From: Acidobacteriota bacterium
GTDB taxonomy: Bacteria > Acidobacteriota > Terriglobia > Acidiferrales > UBA7541
Assembly (NCBI GenBank): GCA_003225295.1
Contig: QHYZ01000106.1
Coordinates: 1-49,336 of the forward strand
Reading direction: 5' to 3'
DNA: 49,336 nt
Positions 7,797 through 16,739 of the stretch are shown piece by piece (the stretch's first letter is position 1; each line of letters begins with the position of its first letter). Under the pieces are notes generated by a model. The model saw nothing but the letters and a program-made list of their open reading frames with translations, did not search any database and was not told the DNA's origin. Made by a program: the position numbers and the translations under genes.

Positions 7797-8939
7797 TTAC
7801 GACGCGGTGCGATGCCGGGCCTCCTCGCCCGTAAAGAATTTCCAAGGCACATTGGCAAGGCATTCGCCTTCTAACTTTCCGATTCGATAGGTGTCTTGTG
7901 TGTAGAGACACACCTTTCCATTCTGGTCCACGACTTGCGGATGCAAAGAAAAAATCATGTTTTCCTGAAGTACGACATCGCTATTCTCGCCAATGGCAGG
8001 GTATTCAAGCATGGTGGTGCCGATGCTGTGACCGGATAAGTGTCCGAGCGCAAAACCGTGTTTGGTGAATCTCTGGGCAACCACTCGATGCACATGGCTG
8101 GCGAGTTCGCCCGCGCGCATTAGCTTCCGTGCGGCTTCCAATGCTTCCGGGTAAGCGTCTGCCATGGCCTGTGTACGGGGACTGATCTTCCCACGAATGA
8201 GTGGCCGGGAAAACTCCACCCAGTAGCAGCCCGCGCCGGTGACTTCCAGCGAATATAGAAGTAAATCATTGGCTGCGACGATGCGATTTCCTGGAATCTT
8301 GAAAGCGGCTTCAGCTTCACCGTGGGTGCCGGAGAGGAGAATGTTCATCATCCGTGGACCTGCACCTCGCGCGAAAAAGCGCTCCACAGCAGGGGCCATG
8401 ATTTCCGCTTCCGTCTTGCCCGGCTGGTAGGCCGCAGCCAGCGCCCAGAAGCCGTCGAGGATGATATCCATGGCATCGCGCACTTCCACCAGTTCCTCTT
8501 CGCTCTTTACCGCGCGCACCATGTCGAATGCCGTGTCGAACGGAACCATTTCGAAGGAAGCGTTGGTCAGTTCGCGGTAATCGCGAACCGCCATCACGAA
8601 ATTCATGCCGTAGACTCCGACGCGCTTCCACCTCTTTTCGGCACCCCGCTCGGCGAGCCAGTGACCGGGGACATCCGGCCACACTTGGTTTTTGACCCAT
8701 GGTTTGGCTTTGTCGCCGATCCAGCGCGCCTCTTGCGGAAACACCAGCGTGGGCTCGCCTTCCAGGGGAATCAGCACATAGACGTACCGGTGAACGATTT
8801 CAAATCCGGAAACATAGAAAACAGCGCCTTCGAAGCCAGCATACTGGTTGCCGCAAACGATGAGAGCGTCAAGGCTTTCACGCAACATGGCGTGGCGGAT
8901 ATTTTTGAATCGCCGCCCGATTTCAGTTTCGCTTGGCAA
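7797..8939 (-). CDS. M24 (creatinase/aminopeptidase P-fold) protein, altered metal site
   Basis: A 380-residue protein with the two-domain layout of Xaa-Pro peptidases and creatinase: an N-terminal creatinase domain (residues 1-150) and a C-terminal pita-bread domain. Canonical M24 enzymes bind two metals through Asp, Asp, His, Glu, Glu. Here the Asp positions read LLYSLEV and YWVEFSR, so Glu or nothing takes their place; the His in GHLSGHSIGTT is kept; the usual EPG box reads SLHPQVV. The metal site is therefore probably lost or rebuilt, as in creatinase, which hydrolyses a C-N bond without metal. Hydrolysis of a small amide or ureido intermediate is a reasonable guess. It lies 22 bp after the M20 gene. 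Confidence 0.82.
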   Translation of the reverse strand: MPSETEIGRRFKNIRHAMLRESLDALIVCGNQYAGFEGAVFYVSGFEIVHRYVYVLIPLEGEPTLVFPQEARWIGDKAKPWVKNQVWPDVPGHWLAERGAEKRWKRVGVYGMNFVMAVRDYRELTNASFEMVPFDTAFDMVRAVKSEEELVEVRDAMDIILDGFWALAAAYQPGKTEAEIMAPAVERFFARGAGPRMMNILLSGTHGEAEAAFKIPGNRIVAANDLLLYSLEVTGAGCYWVEFSRPLIRGKISPRTQAMADAYPEALEAARKLMRAGELASHVHRVVAQRFTKHGFALGHLSGHSIGTTMLEYPAIGENSDVVLQENMIFSLHPQVVDQNGKVCLYTQDTYRIGKLEGECLANVPWKFFTGEEARHRTAS

Positions 8940-8961
8940 CGTCGTCTCTCCTGGCAGCAGG

Positions 8962-10239
8962 TCACTGCGCGCCGCAAAGCTCCGCGGCGATCAATGCATA
9001 GATCTTGGTTATATCCACCAGCGTCTTAATGTGCACCTTCTCGCCTTCCGCATCGCGCGGCCCGCTGGATGGTCCATAGTTCACCGTTTCAATTCCGTAG
9101 CGGCTAAGAACGCTGGCGTCGGAACACCATGTGACGACTTCGCGCTCGGGACGTTGGCCCATCACTCGCTCGTGGCTTGCGTCAATAGCGCGAATCATGG
9201 GGTGTTCTTGACTGACGCGCGCGCCAGGGACGGACACGTAAGTTTCGAATTCCAGACCCCAGTCCGGATGCTTTTTTTCGAGATCGAGGAAAACCGCTTG
9301 AATGTCTCGCCGTGCCTCGCTCATGGGAATCGTCGGAGGCACGCGCACGTCGAGAAACACATCGGTCTTTTCCGGTGTGCGGCTCGCTCGCCAGGCGTGG
9401 CCGCCGCGAATCCCGCCCAGATTAACAACGGCTTTTTTCCCCCCGTGAGCAGCTTTTGTCTCCCACGCGGCGCTCCACTGCATGATCGTCTCCATCAGCT
9501 TATGCATGCGGCGGATGGAGTTCATCTCTTCGCGGCCCTCGCAGAATGCGGTGTGTACATAAATGCCGGTGCAGGAAATGCGCACCCACATCGAACCGAA
9601 GTGCTCCAGCACGACGTGCATGTCCGTTGGCTCGCCGAGAATGCACATGTCCGGTAACACGCCGTGATTGACGAGGTAGTGGGTGCCGTAGCCGTAGCCG
9701 CGATATTCCCTGCCTTGGTACTCGCCCCACTGCGTTTTCTCAATTTCTCCGGCGACCGCCGCGATGATCACGTCGCCCTTTAGCTTCACGCCCGCGCGTT
9801 GCAACGCTTTCAGGGCCTGCGTGTAGCAAACCAGTGCCCCCTTCATGTTGTAGATTCCAAGGCCGTAAATCGCGCCATCCTTGACGACCGCGTGCGGTTT
9901 GTAACCGATGCCAGTGAGAAATTCCTCTCGGCCTGTGTTCGAGGTGTCCATGTGGCCGTTAAACATCAGGTTTTTCCCGTCGCCCGTGCCGGTCCACCGC
10001 CCCACAACATTGGCGCGCCCTTCCTCCACTTCCTGCCAGGTCACGTTCAGACCCACCTGCTGAAACGCGCCACGCATGTATTCCGCCATCTGCAACTCTT
10101 CGCCAGTAGGGCTTTGAATGTTGATCACTTCGCAAGCCATCGCGATGATCTCTACTTCCCGGACGGCCGCAAGAATTTTGTCGATCAGCCTGGAATCGAG
10201 GCTGGATGTCGGATTTACGTTCGTCGCAGGAGTCGTCAA
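8962..10239 (-). CDS. M20 family metallo-amidohydrolase (ArgE/DapE-like)
   Basis: About 425 residues, related to acetylornithine deacetylase, succinyl-diaminopimelate desuccinylase and carboxypeptidase G2. Visible elements: SPTGEE at the N-terminus; the HxD metal box FNGHMDTS; GLGIYNMKGAL where the family normally has a D-M-K-G bridging Asp; GEIEKTQWGE around the general-base Glu; ILGEPTDM; and the C-terminal metal His in EKVHIKTLVD. The bridging Asp appears to be Asn, which could weaken one metal site. I place the start at TTG 10239, four bases after the upstream stop; ATG 10284, overlapping the previous gene, is the alternative. Likely an amide or N-acyl hydrolase of the cluster. Confidence 0.82.
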   Translation of the reverse strand: MTTPATNVNPTSSLDSRLIDKILAAVREVEIIAMACEVINIQSPTGEELQMAEYMRGAFQQVGLNVTWQEVEEGRANVVGRWTGTGDGKNLMFNGHMDTSNTGREEFLTGIGYKPHAVVKDGAIYGLGIYNMKGALVCYTQALKALQRAGVKLKGDVIIAAVAGEIEKTQWGEYQGREYRGYGYGTHYLVNHGVLPDMCILGEPTDMHVVLEHFGSMWVRISCTGIYVHTAFCEGREEMNSIRRMHKLMETIMQWSAAWETKAAHGGKKAVVNLGGIRGGHAWRASRTPEKTDVFLDVRVPPTIPMSEARRDIQAVFLDLEKKHPDWGLEFETYVSVPGARVSQEHPMIRAIDASHERVMGQRPEREVVTWCSDASVLSRYGIETVNYGPSSGPRDAEGEKVHIKTLVDITKIYALIAAELCGAQ

Positions 10240-10243
10240 GTCT

Positions 10244-11443
10244 TTATCTCGTTTGGCCGGCGGCACGCGCCAGCCTAAAATCATCCGGATACGAGCAAAG
10301 TTTCTGATTCCCCGCATCCGTGATCCAAAAATTGTCTTCCAGCCGCAGGCCACCGCCACCCTGCCAGTAGACTCCCGGCTCGATTGCCAAAACCATCCCC
10401 TTTCGGATCGTTCCCGTCCCGGCTTGATGCGCATACGGCGCTTCGTGCGCGCGTGCTCCAACTCCGTGGCAAATCGGATGCGACGGTTGACCTGGATAGC
10501 CACCCTCCGCAATCCGCGCGCGTGTCAAGCGATCCAGTTCCGGAAAGCTCGCTCCATCTTTCGAATACGAAACGGCTTCATTGAAAACTTGCAGCAAGAG
10601 ATCGAGCAGGCGGTGATATTCGCGGGTAAGCTCTCCGGGACAAACATTCTTGGTTAAATCGGTCCAATAGCCGTCCGCACAAACCCAAATTTCCAGCAAC
10701 GTCGGCTCGTGTTCCTGGACGGGGCGGTCTCCCGTGGCCGTAAATGTCGCGATTCCCTTTCCCGACCAGACAAGCGTGAACGCGCGAGCCATTTCCACTT
10801 TTCCTTTGTATCCGACGCCCACCCCATGCACGAAGCCTTCGAACATCGCGCCGACTTCGCTTTCTTTCATCCCCGGCCGAATGTGATCGCGCACATGCTC
10901 CATGGCGAGTGCGGCCAACTCATTTGCCAGGCCCATGCGCTCAATTTCTTGAGCCGTCTTGATGGCGCGCGCTTCGTTCAGCAGAGGCGTGGCATCGACC
11001 ACTTCACCGGCGATTTGGCGAAACGAATCGAAGAAGATCTGCGTTGCCGTGGTCGGTTCGCCTACCATGCGGTCGGCCGACTGCGTACCCATATTGAGTT
11101 CAATGCCGATCCTTCTCGTCAGGCGGTGCTCGTTCAGGACACGGATGGCCAAATCAAGCGATCGAAATTGTGGTGGTCGTGAATCTTTCTCGTCGTAGCC
11201 CTTGAACAAGCGGATGTCTTTCGTCCAGGAATTGCGTTGCGCCTCTGCAAGCTGTGGTTCGAGGGCTATCAATGTAGCGTCACCTTCCCGCGGGAATACC
11301 AGAGCGTCATAGCCCTTCATGCACCAATAATTCGACAGATAAACGAGGTTATCGGGAGCGCGGACGACGAGGGCGTCCAGATCCTGCTCCTTCATCAGCG
11401 TGCGGACGCGGCTGAGTTTGACGATATCAGTGGGCCACGCCAT
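10244..11443 (-). CDS. M24 family metallopeptidase (Xaa-Pro peptidase-like)
   Basis: A 399-residue two-domain M24 protein. Here the metal site is mostly canonical: LLEIWV (first Asp replaced by Glu), GYWTDLTKNV with the second Asp, the His in CHGVGARAHEAP, AIEPGVYW and LRLEDNFW. It is paralogous to the gene at 7797, whose site is degenerate, so the operon pairs a probably metal-dependent and a probably metal-independent version. The start overlaps the end of the second ketopantoate-reductase-like gene by 17 bp and the stop is four bases from the M20 start, so expression is almost certainly coupled. Substrate is probably a small amide rather than a peptide, judged by context only. Confidence 0.85.
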   Translation of the reverse strand: MAWPTDIVKLSRVRTLMKEQDLDALVVRAPDNLVYLSNYWCMKGYDALVFPREGDATLIALEPQLAEAQRNSWTKDIRLFKGYDEKDSRPPQFRSLDLAIRVLNEHRLTRRIGIELNMGTQSADRMVGEPTTATQIFFDSFRQIAGEVVDATPLLNEARAIKTAQEIERMGLANELAALAMEHVRDHIRPGMKESEVGAMFEGFVHGVGVGYKGKVEMARAFTLVWSGKGIATFTATGDRPVQEHEPTLLEIWVCADGYWTDLTKNVCPGELTREYHRLLDLLLQVFNEAVSYSKDGASFPELDRLTRARIAEGGYPGQPSHPICHGVGARAHEAPYAHQAGTGTIRKGMVLAIEPGVYWQGGGGLRLEDNFWITDAGNQKLCSYPDDFRLARAAGQTR

Positions 11444-12392
11444 TTTCCACCACTGCGTGCTTGTTTTCGTTCCGGTAATTCCACGAAGCTTCCTTGCCTT
11501 TAATCAACTGGTAGACAGCCGTGTGCAGCGGAGCAGGGATGCCTGAACGCCGCGCTTCGCACGCGATTGCGCCGCTCAAAAAATCAACCTCGGTTGGAAG
11601 CTCATGACGAACATCATAGAGCATGGATGGTGGATGGTTGGTCATCGCTCCAATCTTGTTCATTTCCCAGGGATCTTCGTGGAGCTCGACCCCCGCTTCC
11701 TTGGCAACTCGTTTGCCCTCGTCGATCAATTTGTGGAGCAAGTGTCCCAAGCTTGAAGGCCGGCTTTCATCGGCAAAATGCGGCGAGTGGGGCAGTCCGG
11801 TTAGCGCGGACACTGCGTTGACGGAAGCGTTGAAGATTAGCTTCGACCACTGTGCGGGCCGAGCGTCGTGAAGCGCTTCGGCCTTCAACCCTCCGGCAAC
11901 GATTAAGTCGGCAGCCTCCTTGACAAAGGAAAAGGGCGTGTGCCGCGGTTCAAACGGGCCCATCCAAGTAGCCGTATCCAACTCGTATTGCACGTGCGTG
12001 TCGCTGTGTCGCGTCCCGCTCATGAAAGTTGTGCCGCGAATAATCTGCCCGCGCGTATGCTCGGCGATGATCTCTTCGCTGCCCAGACCATTTTGTGCAG
12101 AAAGCACAACCCCCTGATCGAAGTGATGTCCAACCGGCGCAAAGGATTCCTCGACTTGCCTTGCCTTCGTGGCCACGATGGCGAAGTCGCAGTCAGGAAC
12201 TTCTGCCGCACGCCACGTGGCCTTAAGAGAAACGTGGAACTCATGTTTCCCGCTGACACGCAATCCATCGCGGTTGAGCGCGAGCGCGTGATCTTCTCTC
12301 CGCACGAAAGCCCAAACCTCCGCAACGCGCGCGAGGTGCGCCGCATACAATGAGCCGATGGCGCCACATCCGACGATGCAAGTTCGCTTCAT
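11427..12392 (-). CDS. 2-Dehydropantoate 2-reductase family protein (copy 2)
   Basis: A 321-residue paralogue of the gene at 6798. The Rossmann motif GCGAIGSLYAAHLARV begins at residue 8; WSKLIFNASVNAVSAL holds the catalytic Lys and Asn, and LPTEVDFLSGAI the conserved Glu. It has no pan genes around it, so a dedicated catabolic 2-oxo-acid reductase is likelier than coenzyme A biosynthesis. It begins 12 bp after the molybdenum subunit stop and overlaps the M24 gene by 17 bp. Confidence 0.85.
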   Translation of the reverse strand: MKRTCIVGCGAIGSLYAAHLARVAEVWAFVRREDHALALNRDGLRVSGKHEFHVSLKATWRAAEVPDCDFAIVATKARQVEESFAPVGHHFDQGVVLSAQNGLGSEEIIAEHTRGQIIRGTTFMSGTRHSDTHVQYELDTATWMGPFEPRHTPFSFVKEAADLIVAGGLKAEALHDARPAQWSKLIFNASVNAVSALTGLPHSPHFADESRPSSLGHLLHKLIDEGKRVAKEAGVELHEDPWEMNKIGAMTNHPPSMLYDVRHELPTEVDFLSGAIACEARRSGIPAPLHTAVYQLIKGKEASWNYRNENKHAVVENGVAH

Positions 12393-12404
12393 GTTCGTGC
12401 AGCC

Positions 12405-14774
12405 TTACGCTCGTTTCTCCATCTTCACCAGATCGCCTGCCTGGTAAATGTCCTTCGCCACCATCGCGCGGTACAACGTGTCCGCGTTGTTAAAAGAATC
12501 GCTGACCACAATCCCGCTGGAAAACAGGGCGTCTTGCAGGGCCGCTGAAATTGTGTGAATCGGGGCGGCACCACCTTCGCCCATGCCTTTCGCGCCGTTG
12601 TAACTGTGTGGCGATGGCGTCTCCATGTGCGCGTATCTCACGTTCGGTATGTTCACGGCCGTGATCGGAGTGTAATCGCTGAATGTCGCCGTTAGCATAT
12701 TTCCGACAGCGTCGTAGACACAGCGCTCCATTAATGCCGCCCCGATTCCGTGCGCCGTTGCGCCGTAGACTTGCCCTTCCACAATCGGAGGGTTGATGAC
12801 TTTTCCGCAATCATCGACGGCCACATACTCCAGGATGTGCGGGATGAAGGTGTCGCGGTCGATCTCGACCACAGCAATGTGAAGCTGTGACGCGTACGTC
12901 AGAGTCAGGCTGCCATATTTCTTTTCCTTGTCGGGCACTTTGAAGGGAGCGCGCCAGACGTAACGGCAGTTCAACGTCAGCTCGTAGAGTTCTTCGGGAA
13001 GGACCGCCGAATTCACATTGACAACGTTTGCCAACTGCCAGTAATTCACGGAACTGCCCGTATCTTTCGCGCGAATCTGCGGGCCCTGCTGTCCCATTCC
13101 AAATTCAAGATTTTCCTCGCCGGTTTTAAGCAAGAAGGCCGCCAGCTGTTTCATCTCGCTCTTCAGTTTTCGAGCCGCTCCGTGCACGGCGGACAAGCCG
13201 GAAACCGCAAACTGACTGGCGTACGTGCCCGATGCCCCCGTGTGCACGTTGCGTTCGGTGTCGAAACCGGTACGCACAGTAACCATGTCCGGGTGAATGT
13301 TGAGGACGTCGGCGACGACTTGCGCGGCGGTCGTTTCGTGGCCCTGGCCCTGGGGACAGGAACCGACAGCAACGACAACTTCGCCATAGATATCCAGCTT
13401 GCAGTTCGCGCCTTGAGAATTCCCGGAAAACGGCGCATGGGGATTAACGATCTGCGACTGTCCAAAATTGTTTGTTCCGGAATCAAGTGTAGTGCCAATC
13501 CCAATGCCCAGCCAGCGTCCTTCTGCTCGCGCCATGGCCTGTTTCTTTTTCCAATCCTCCCAGTCAATCCGCTCTTTGGCCACTTGCAGCATTTTGGGAT
13601 AGTTGCCGGAGTCGTAGACGCAACCGTTTGGCGTTGTGTAAGGAAATTCCTCCGGACGAATGTAATTGCGCAGCCTCATCTCGTCGGGAGGAATGCCTAG
13701 TTGGTGCGCGCAAATATCCACAACTCGTTCCAGGAACCACAGGTGCTGCATCCGCGAATAGCCGCGATTCGGGCCAACCGGACACTTGTTCGTTACTGCC
13801 TGGCTGAAATCGATGCGCGCATTCCGGAAGCGGTAGACGCCGGGAAAAACCTGCGCCCAGATCACGCAGCCCAGTGGCTCATAGCGCGGATAGGCACCGC
13901 AATCATCAATGTGGCGGGAGTCGATTGCCATGATGACTCCGTCTTTGTCCAAAGCGACACGCGTGTCGCGGAATGTCCGCTCGTTGCCGTGTGCGCTCGA
14001 GACGTTGTGCTCGGAGCGCGTCTCGATCCACTTCACCGGGCGGCCGCCCGCTTTTTTCGACGCCAGCGCGCAAACCGACATTTGCGGGTAACTGGTGATC
14101 TTGATCCCAAAGCTGCCGCCGATGTCGAAAGTCTGAACACGAATCCTGTCGATGGGGGTACCTAGATGCGCTGCGATGAACTGCATCGCAAAGGACGGAA
14201 ATGAATTGTTGCACCAGTAATAGATATGCTCGTCTTTGGCGTCCCACTGACCAATCACCGCGTTATTTTCGAGCGGCGTGCTGGAAAAGCGGTGAAAATG
14301 CATCTTGTCGATACGCACGATGTGAGCCGCTTCGCGAAACGCTTTCTCGATGTCACCGTATTCGAAGGTGCCTCGCCAAACACGATTTGTTCCGGCCTCC
14401 TCGTGAAGCAGGACGGAGGCTTTCAAGGCTTCTTCGCCGTCAACTACTACCTCCAATGACTCATAATCGACTTGCACGAGTTCTGCGATTCGCGCGAAAG
14501 GATCCGGTCCGATTTCGATGAAAGGATTCGTCTGATGCGCGATCTCCGCACCAGTGAGCGTGCAGATGACCCCCGGCAGGGCCTCCGCCGCGGCGGTATC
14601 GAGGCTGGTCACCCGGGCATGAGCATACGGAGAGCGCACGAACTTCAAATACAGCATATCGTGCAGCCTGATGTCGTCGATGAACTTGCCGCGTCCGCGC
14701 AGGAGTCGGTTATCCTCCTTCCGTGCCAGCCCTTTGCCGACCCATCCCGCGCCATCGCTTCCCACGCAAGTCAC
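12405..14774 (-). CDS. Xanthine dehydrogenase family, molybdopterin-binding subunit
   Basis: The large (CoxL/XdhB-like) subunit of a three-component molybdenum hydroxylase, 789 residues. Features include the N-terminal hammerhead domain (RLLRGRGKFIDDIRL, KFVRSPYAHARV), Mo-pterin contacts (DIGGSFGIK, GPNRGYSRMQ, GSCPQGQGHETT) and the C-terminal active-site Glu in KGMGEGGAAP. The CO-dehydrogenase VAYRCSFR loop is absent, so this is a heterocycle or aldehyde hydroxylase rather than CODH. The hammerhead domain looks about 30 residues short: between GAEIAHQTNP and ARIAELVQVDYE the usual VRYVGEPVA segment is missing while the frame stays open. The start is GTG 14774 after a GGGAAAGAGAG stretch. Acts with the CoxG-like, 2Fe-2S and FAD proteins immediately upstream. 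Confidence 0.88.
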   Translation of the reverse strand: MTCVGSDGAGWVGKGLARKEDNRLLRGRGKFIDDIRLHDMLYLKFVRSPYAHARVTSLDTAAAEALPGVICTLTGAEIAHQTNPFIEIGPDPFARIAELVQVDYESLEVVVDGEEALKASVLLHEEAGTNRVWRGTFEYGDIEKAFREAAHIVRIDKMHFHRFSSTPLENNAVIGQWDAKDEHIYYWCNNSFPSFAMQFIAAHLGTPIDRIRVQTFDIGGSFGIKITSYPQMSVCALASKKAGGRPVKWIETRSEHNVSSAHGNERTFRDTRVALDKDGVIMAIDSRHIDDCGAYPRYEPLGCVIWAQVFPGVYRFRNARIDFSQAVTNKCPVGPNRGYSRMQHLWFLERVVDICAHQLGIPPDEMRLRNYIRPEEFPYTTPNGCVYDSGNYPKMLQVAKERIDWEDWKKKQAMARAEGRWLGIGIGTTLDSGTNNFGQSQIVNPHAPFSGNSQGANCKLDIYGEVVVAVGSCPQGQGHETTAAQVVADVLNIHPDMVTVRTGFDTERNVHTGASGTYASQFAVSGLSAVHGAARKLKSEMKQLAAFLLKTGEENLEFGMGQQGPQIRAKDTGSSVNYWQLANVVNVNSAVLPEELYELTLNCRYVWRAPFKVPDKEKKYGSLTLTYASQLHIAVVEIDRDTFIPHILEYVAVDDCGKVINPPIVEGQVYGATAHGIGAALMERCVYDAVGNMLTATFSDYTPITAVNIPNVRYAHMETPSPHSYNGAKGMGEGGAAPIHTISAALQDALFSSGIVVSDSFNNADTLYRAMVAKDIYQAGDLVKMEKRA

Positions 14775-14802
14775 CTCTCTTTCCCAGGCAGCGGATTTCG
14801 CC

Positions 14803-15243
14803 TCAACGTAACGCCACTATCAATCCATCAATCAGTTTCTGGACATTTTTCCTTCCAAGCGGCTCTAGAAGACCACCCGCCACGGACATCAAGCGTCCGA
14901 AAATTTGCGCCTCGCCTTGCCAGGCGACTTTCGTACCGCCGCCAGCCGCAACAAGATCGAAACCTGCCGTCAGCGATATATTTCCGCCGGCGACCTTTCC
15001 CTGCCCCTTATACCGGGCACGCTGCGGGCGGCTAGCTTCGGCCAACTCCATTTTCATCTCCGCGGTCCCCTTGATATACGAGATGCCCACATTTACCTTT
15101 ACCTCAAAATGGCGCTCGTCCTGCACAGCCATTTCTTGAAAGTCCGGAAGCAAAGGCGCGAACTTATTCGGATCCGTTAGGAAGTCGTACACTTCTTCTG
15201 GTGCGCGCGGGACTTGGAAGTCTCCCCCGAATTTAATCGGCAT
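14803..15243 (-). CDS. CoxG-like SRPBCC protein
   Basis: A 146-residue START/SRPBCC-fold protein of the carbon-monoxide-dehydrogenase subunit G family (MPIKFGGDFQVPRAPEEVYDFL, then the beta-rich middle and the C-terminal helix LIDGLIVALR). CoxG recruits CO dehydrogenase to the membrane in CO oxidisers. Homologues accompany many other molybdenum hydroxylases and probably help assembly or membrane docking. It overlaps the 2Fe-2S gene by 11 bp and lies 28 bp before the molybdenum subunit. Confidence 0.85.
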   Translation of the reverse strand: MPIKFGGDFQVPRAPEEVYDFLTDPNKFAPLLPDFQEMAVQDERHFEVKVNVGISYIKGTAEMKMELAEASRPQRARYKGQGKVAGGNISLTAGFDLVAAGGGTKVAWQGEAQIFGRLMSVAGGLLEPLGRKNVQKLIDGLIVALR

Positions 15244-15733
15244 GGCTGGGACTCCTCATTGTCGTCGCGGCGTTCTCGATTGCTTTGAAAATATTCTGAT
15301 AGCCAGTGCATCGGCAGGTATTTCCTGCAATCGCTTTGCGAATCTGTTCCCGGTTGGGCGTCGGATTATCCTTCAGGAGTTGCAGCGCAGAAATCATCAG
15401 CCCTGGTGTGCAATAACCGCATTGGAGACCGTAGCAGTCGCCAAACGCTTTTTGAATGGGATGAAGGTCGCCGTTTTTCGCCAAACCTTCGACGGTGGTA
15501 ATTTCCGCACCGTCGGCTTGCACCGCGAAAACCGTGCAGGACTTCACCGCCGCGCCGTTCATCAGCACCGTGCACGCGCCACAATAGGTCGTGTCGCATC
15601 CGATGTGCGTCCCTGTCAGTTCAAGATCTTCGCGAATAAATTCAACCAGCAACTTCCGAGGTTCGACTTCACGCGGGTGTAACTTTCCGTTGACGCGGAC
15701 CTGAATGGAAACCCCTGGAGCGGCTTCAGGCAT
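15233..15733 (-). CDS. Molybdenum hydroxylase (2Fe-2S) subunit
   Basis: A 166-residue small subunit (CoxS/XdhC-like) carrying two [2Fe-2S] clusters. The N-terminal plant-ferredoxin-type site is GCDTTYCGACTVLMNG, with the fourth Cys in KSCTVFA. The C-terminal helical site is CGYCTPG plus CRCTGY. It passes electrons between the molybdopterin and FAD subunits. The ATG at 15733, eight bases inside the FAD-subunit gene, fits the family length; the open frame extends to 15802. GGAGG lies about 12 bases upstream of the ATG. Confidence 0.92.
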   Translation of the reverse strand: MPEAAPGVSIQVRVNGKLHPREVEPRKLLVEFIREDLELTGTHIGCDTTYCGACTVLMNGAAVKSCTVFAVQADGAEITTVEGLAKNGDLHPIQKAFGDCYGLQCGYCTPGLMISALQLLKDNPTPNREQIRKAIAGNTCRCTGYQNIFKAIENAATTMRSPSHAD

Positions 15734-16619
15734 AGATGTGGCTGACCTCCACCTGCTGTCCGCGAGCACGCCGGAGCGCAGCTTCAGTCGCGCGTTTAAC
15801 AAGTGCCCCTACGAGTTGCCGCTTGTAATCCGCCGAGCCCCGCATATCTGATTGCGGATCGGCGGCAGCGCGCGCGGCATCTGCGGCAGATGCGATAAGC
15901 TTTGGAGTGATTTGCTGGCCACGGAGTGCCGCCTCTCCTTCTCGCGCCCGAATCGGCAGCAAACCGACGCACCCCAAAGCGATTGTAATGTCTTTGCAAC
16001 GATCACCCTCCACCGTCAACTGCACGGCAGCACTCGCCGTCGGATAGACAGGCGCCGTCCGCTTGAAAGCAATGTAGGCGCCCCCGCTGTTCTCCGGCGG
16101 GACTTTGACGATCACCTCTGAAACAAGTTCGTCGGGGGCAAGTGCCGTGGTAAAGGCATCTTTCAGGAATTCCGTCAGCTTTAGGGTGCGATCGCTTGAT
16201 TGCACAGCGCAACGGACTTCGCAGGAGAGAGTCAGTAACACGGTGGCCCAATCGCCGCTAGGGTCGGCCTCGGCAAGCGATCCGCCGATCGTTCCGCGAT
16301 TTCTCACCTGTACATCGGCGATTCCCGCCGCGCAATCGTGCAGAATGGGAACACGCGCAACTGAGGCTGACTTCTCAATTTCCGCGTGCCTTGTAAGTGG
16401 TCCGAAACGAAAAGCGCCATCCTGTTCCCGGATGTATGATGTTCCGCTGATAAAATTTAAATCCACGAGATGAACTGGATTGGCAAAACGCAATTTCATT
16501 AATGGAATCAAACTCTGGCCGCCAGCCAGCAGCTTCGCACCTTCCCCCAGTTGAGAGAGGAGCGTGGCTGCGTCCTTGAGTGAGCTAGCTCGATGATAGC
16601 TAAAAGCCCGGGGATACAT
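15726..16619 (-). CDS. Molybdenum hydroxylase FAD-binding subunit
   Basis: The medium (CoxM-like) subunit of the three-part hydroxylase, about 297 residues. It shows the PCMH-type FAD signatures AGGQSLIPLMKLRFA and RNRGTIGGSLAEADPSGDW, and a C-terminal CO_deh_flav_C domain. The ATG at 16619 is chosen because MYPRAFSYHRASSLKDA matches the normal family N-terminus and GAGGA lies 10 bases upstream; a TTG at 16655 is also in frame. First structural gene after the GntR regulator, and overlaps the 2Fe-2S gene by 8 bp. Confidence 0.9.
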   Translation of the reverse strand: MYPRAFSYHRASSLKDAATLLSQLGEGAKLLAGGQSLIPLMKLRFANPVHLVDLNFISGTSYIREQDGAFRFGPLTRHAEIEKSASVARVPILHDCAAGIADVQVRNRGTIGGSLAEADPSGDWATVLLTLSCEVRCAVQSSDRTLKLTEFLKDAFTTALAPDELVSEVIVKVPPENSGGAYIAFKRTAPVYPTASAAVQLTVEGDRCKDITIALGCVGLLPIRAREGEAALRGQQITPKLIASAADAARAAADPQSDMRGSADYKRQLVGALVKRATEAALRRARGQQVEVSHIYA

Positions 16620-16739
16620 CCTGCGTAAGTCCTCGAATGACCACCGCGACTTCAAATCGACAGAAGGCTAGCAAGTTTGCCTTCGGGTGAACTTGTTTAC
16701 AGTAACCGGCCCGGACGCGCAACCTCGGCCAGATTAAAA

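Noticed and set aside
5689-8700. Long plus-strand frames opposite the FAH, LLM and KPR genes
   Set aside because: Shadow frames of well-recognised minus-strand genes.
12405-14774. Carbon monoxide dehydrogenase
   Set aside because: Despite CoxG/S/M/L-like neighbours, the CODH active-site VAYRCSFR loop is absent, so a generic molybdenum hydroxylase is the safer call.
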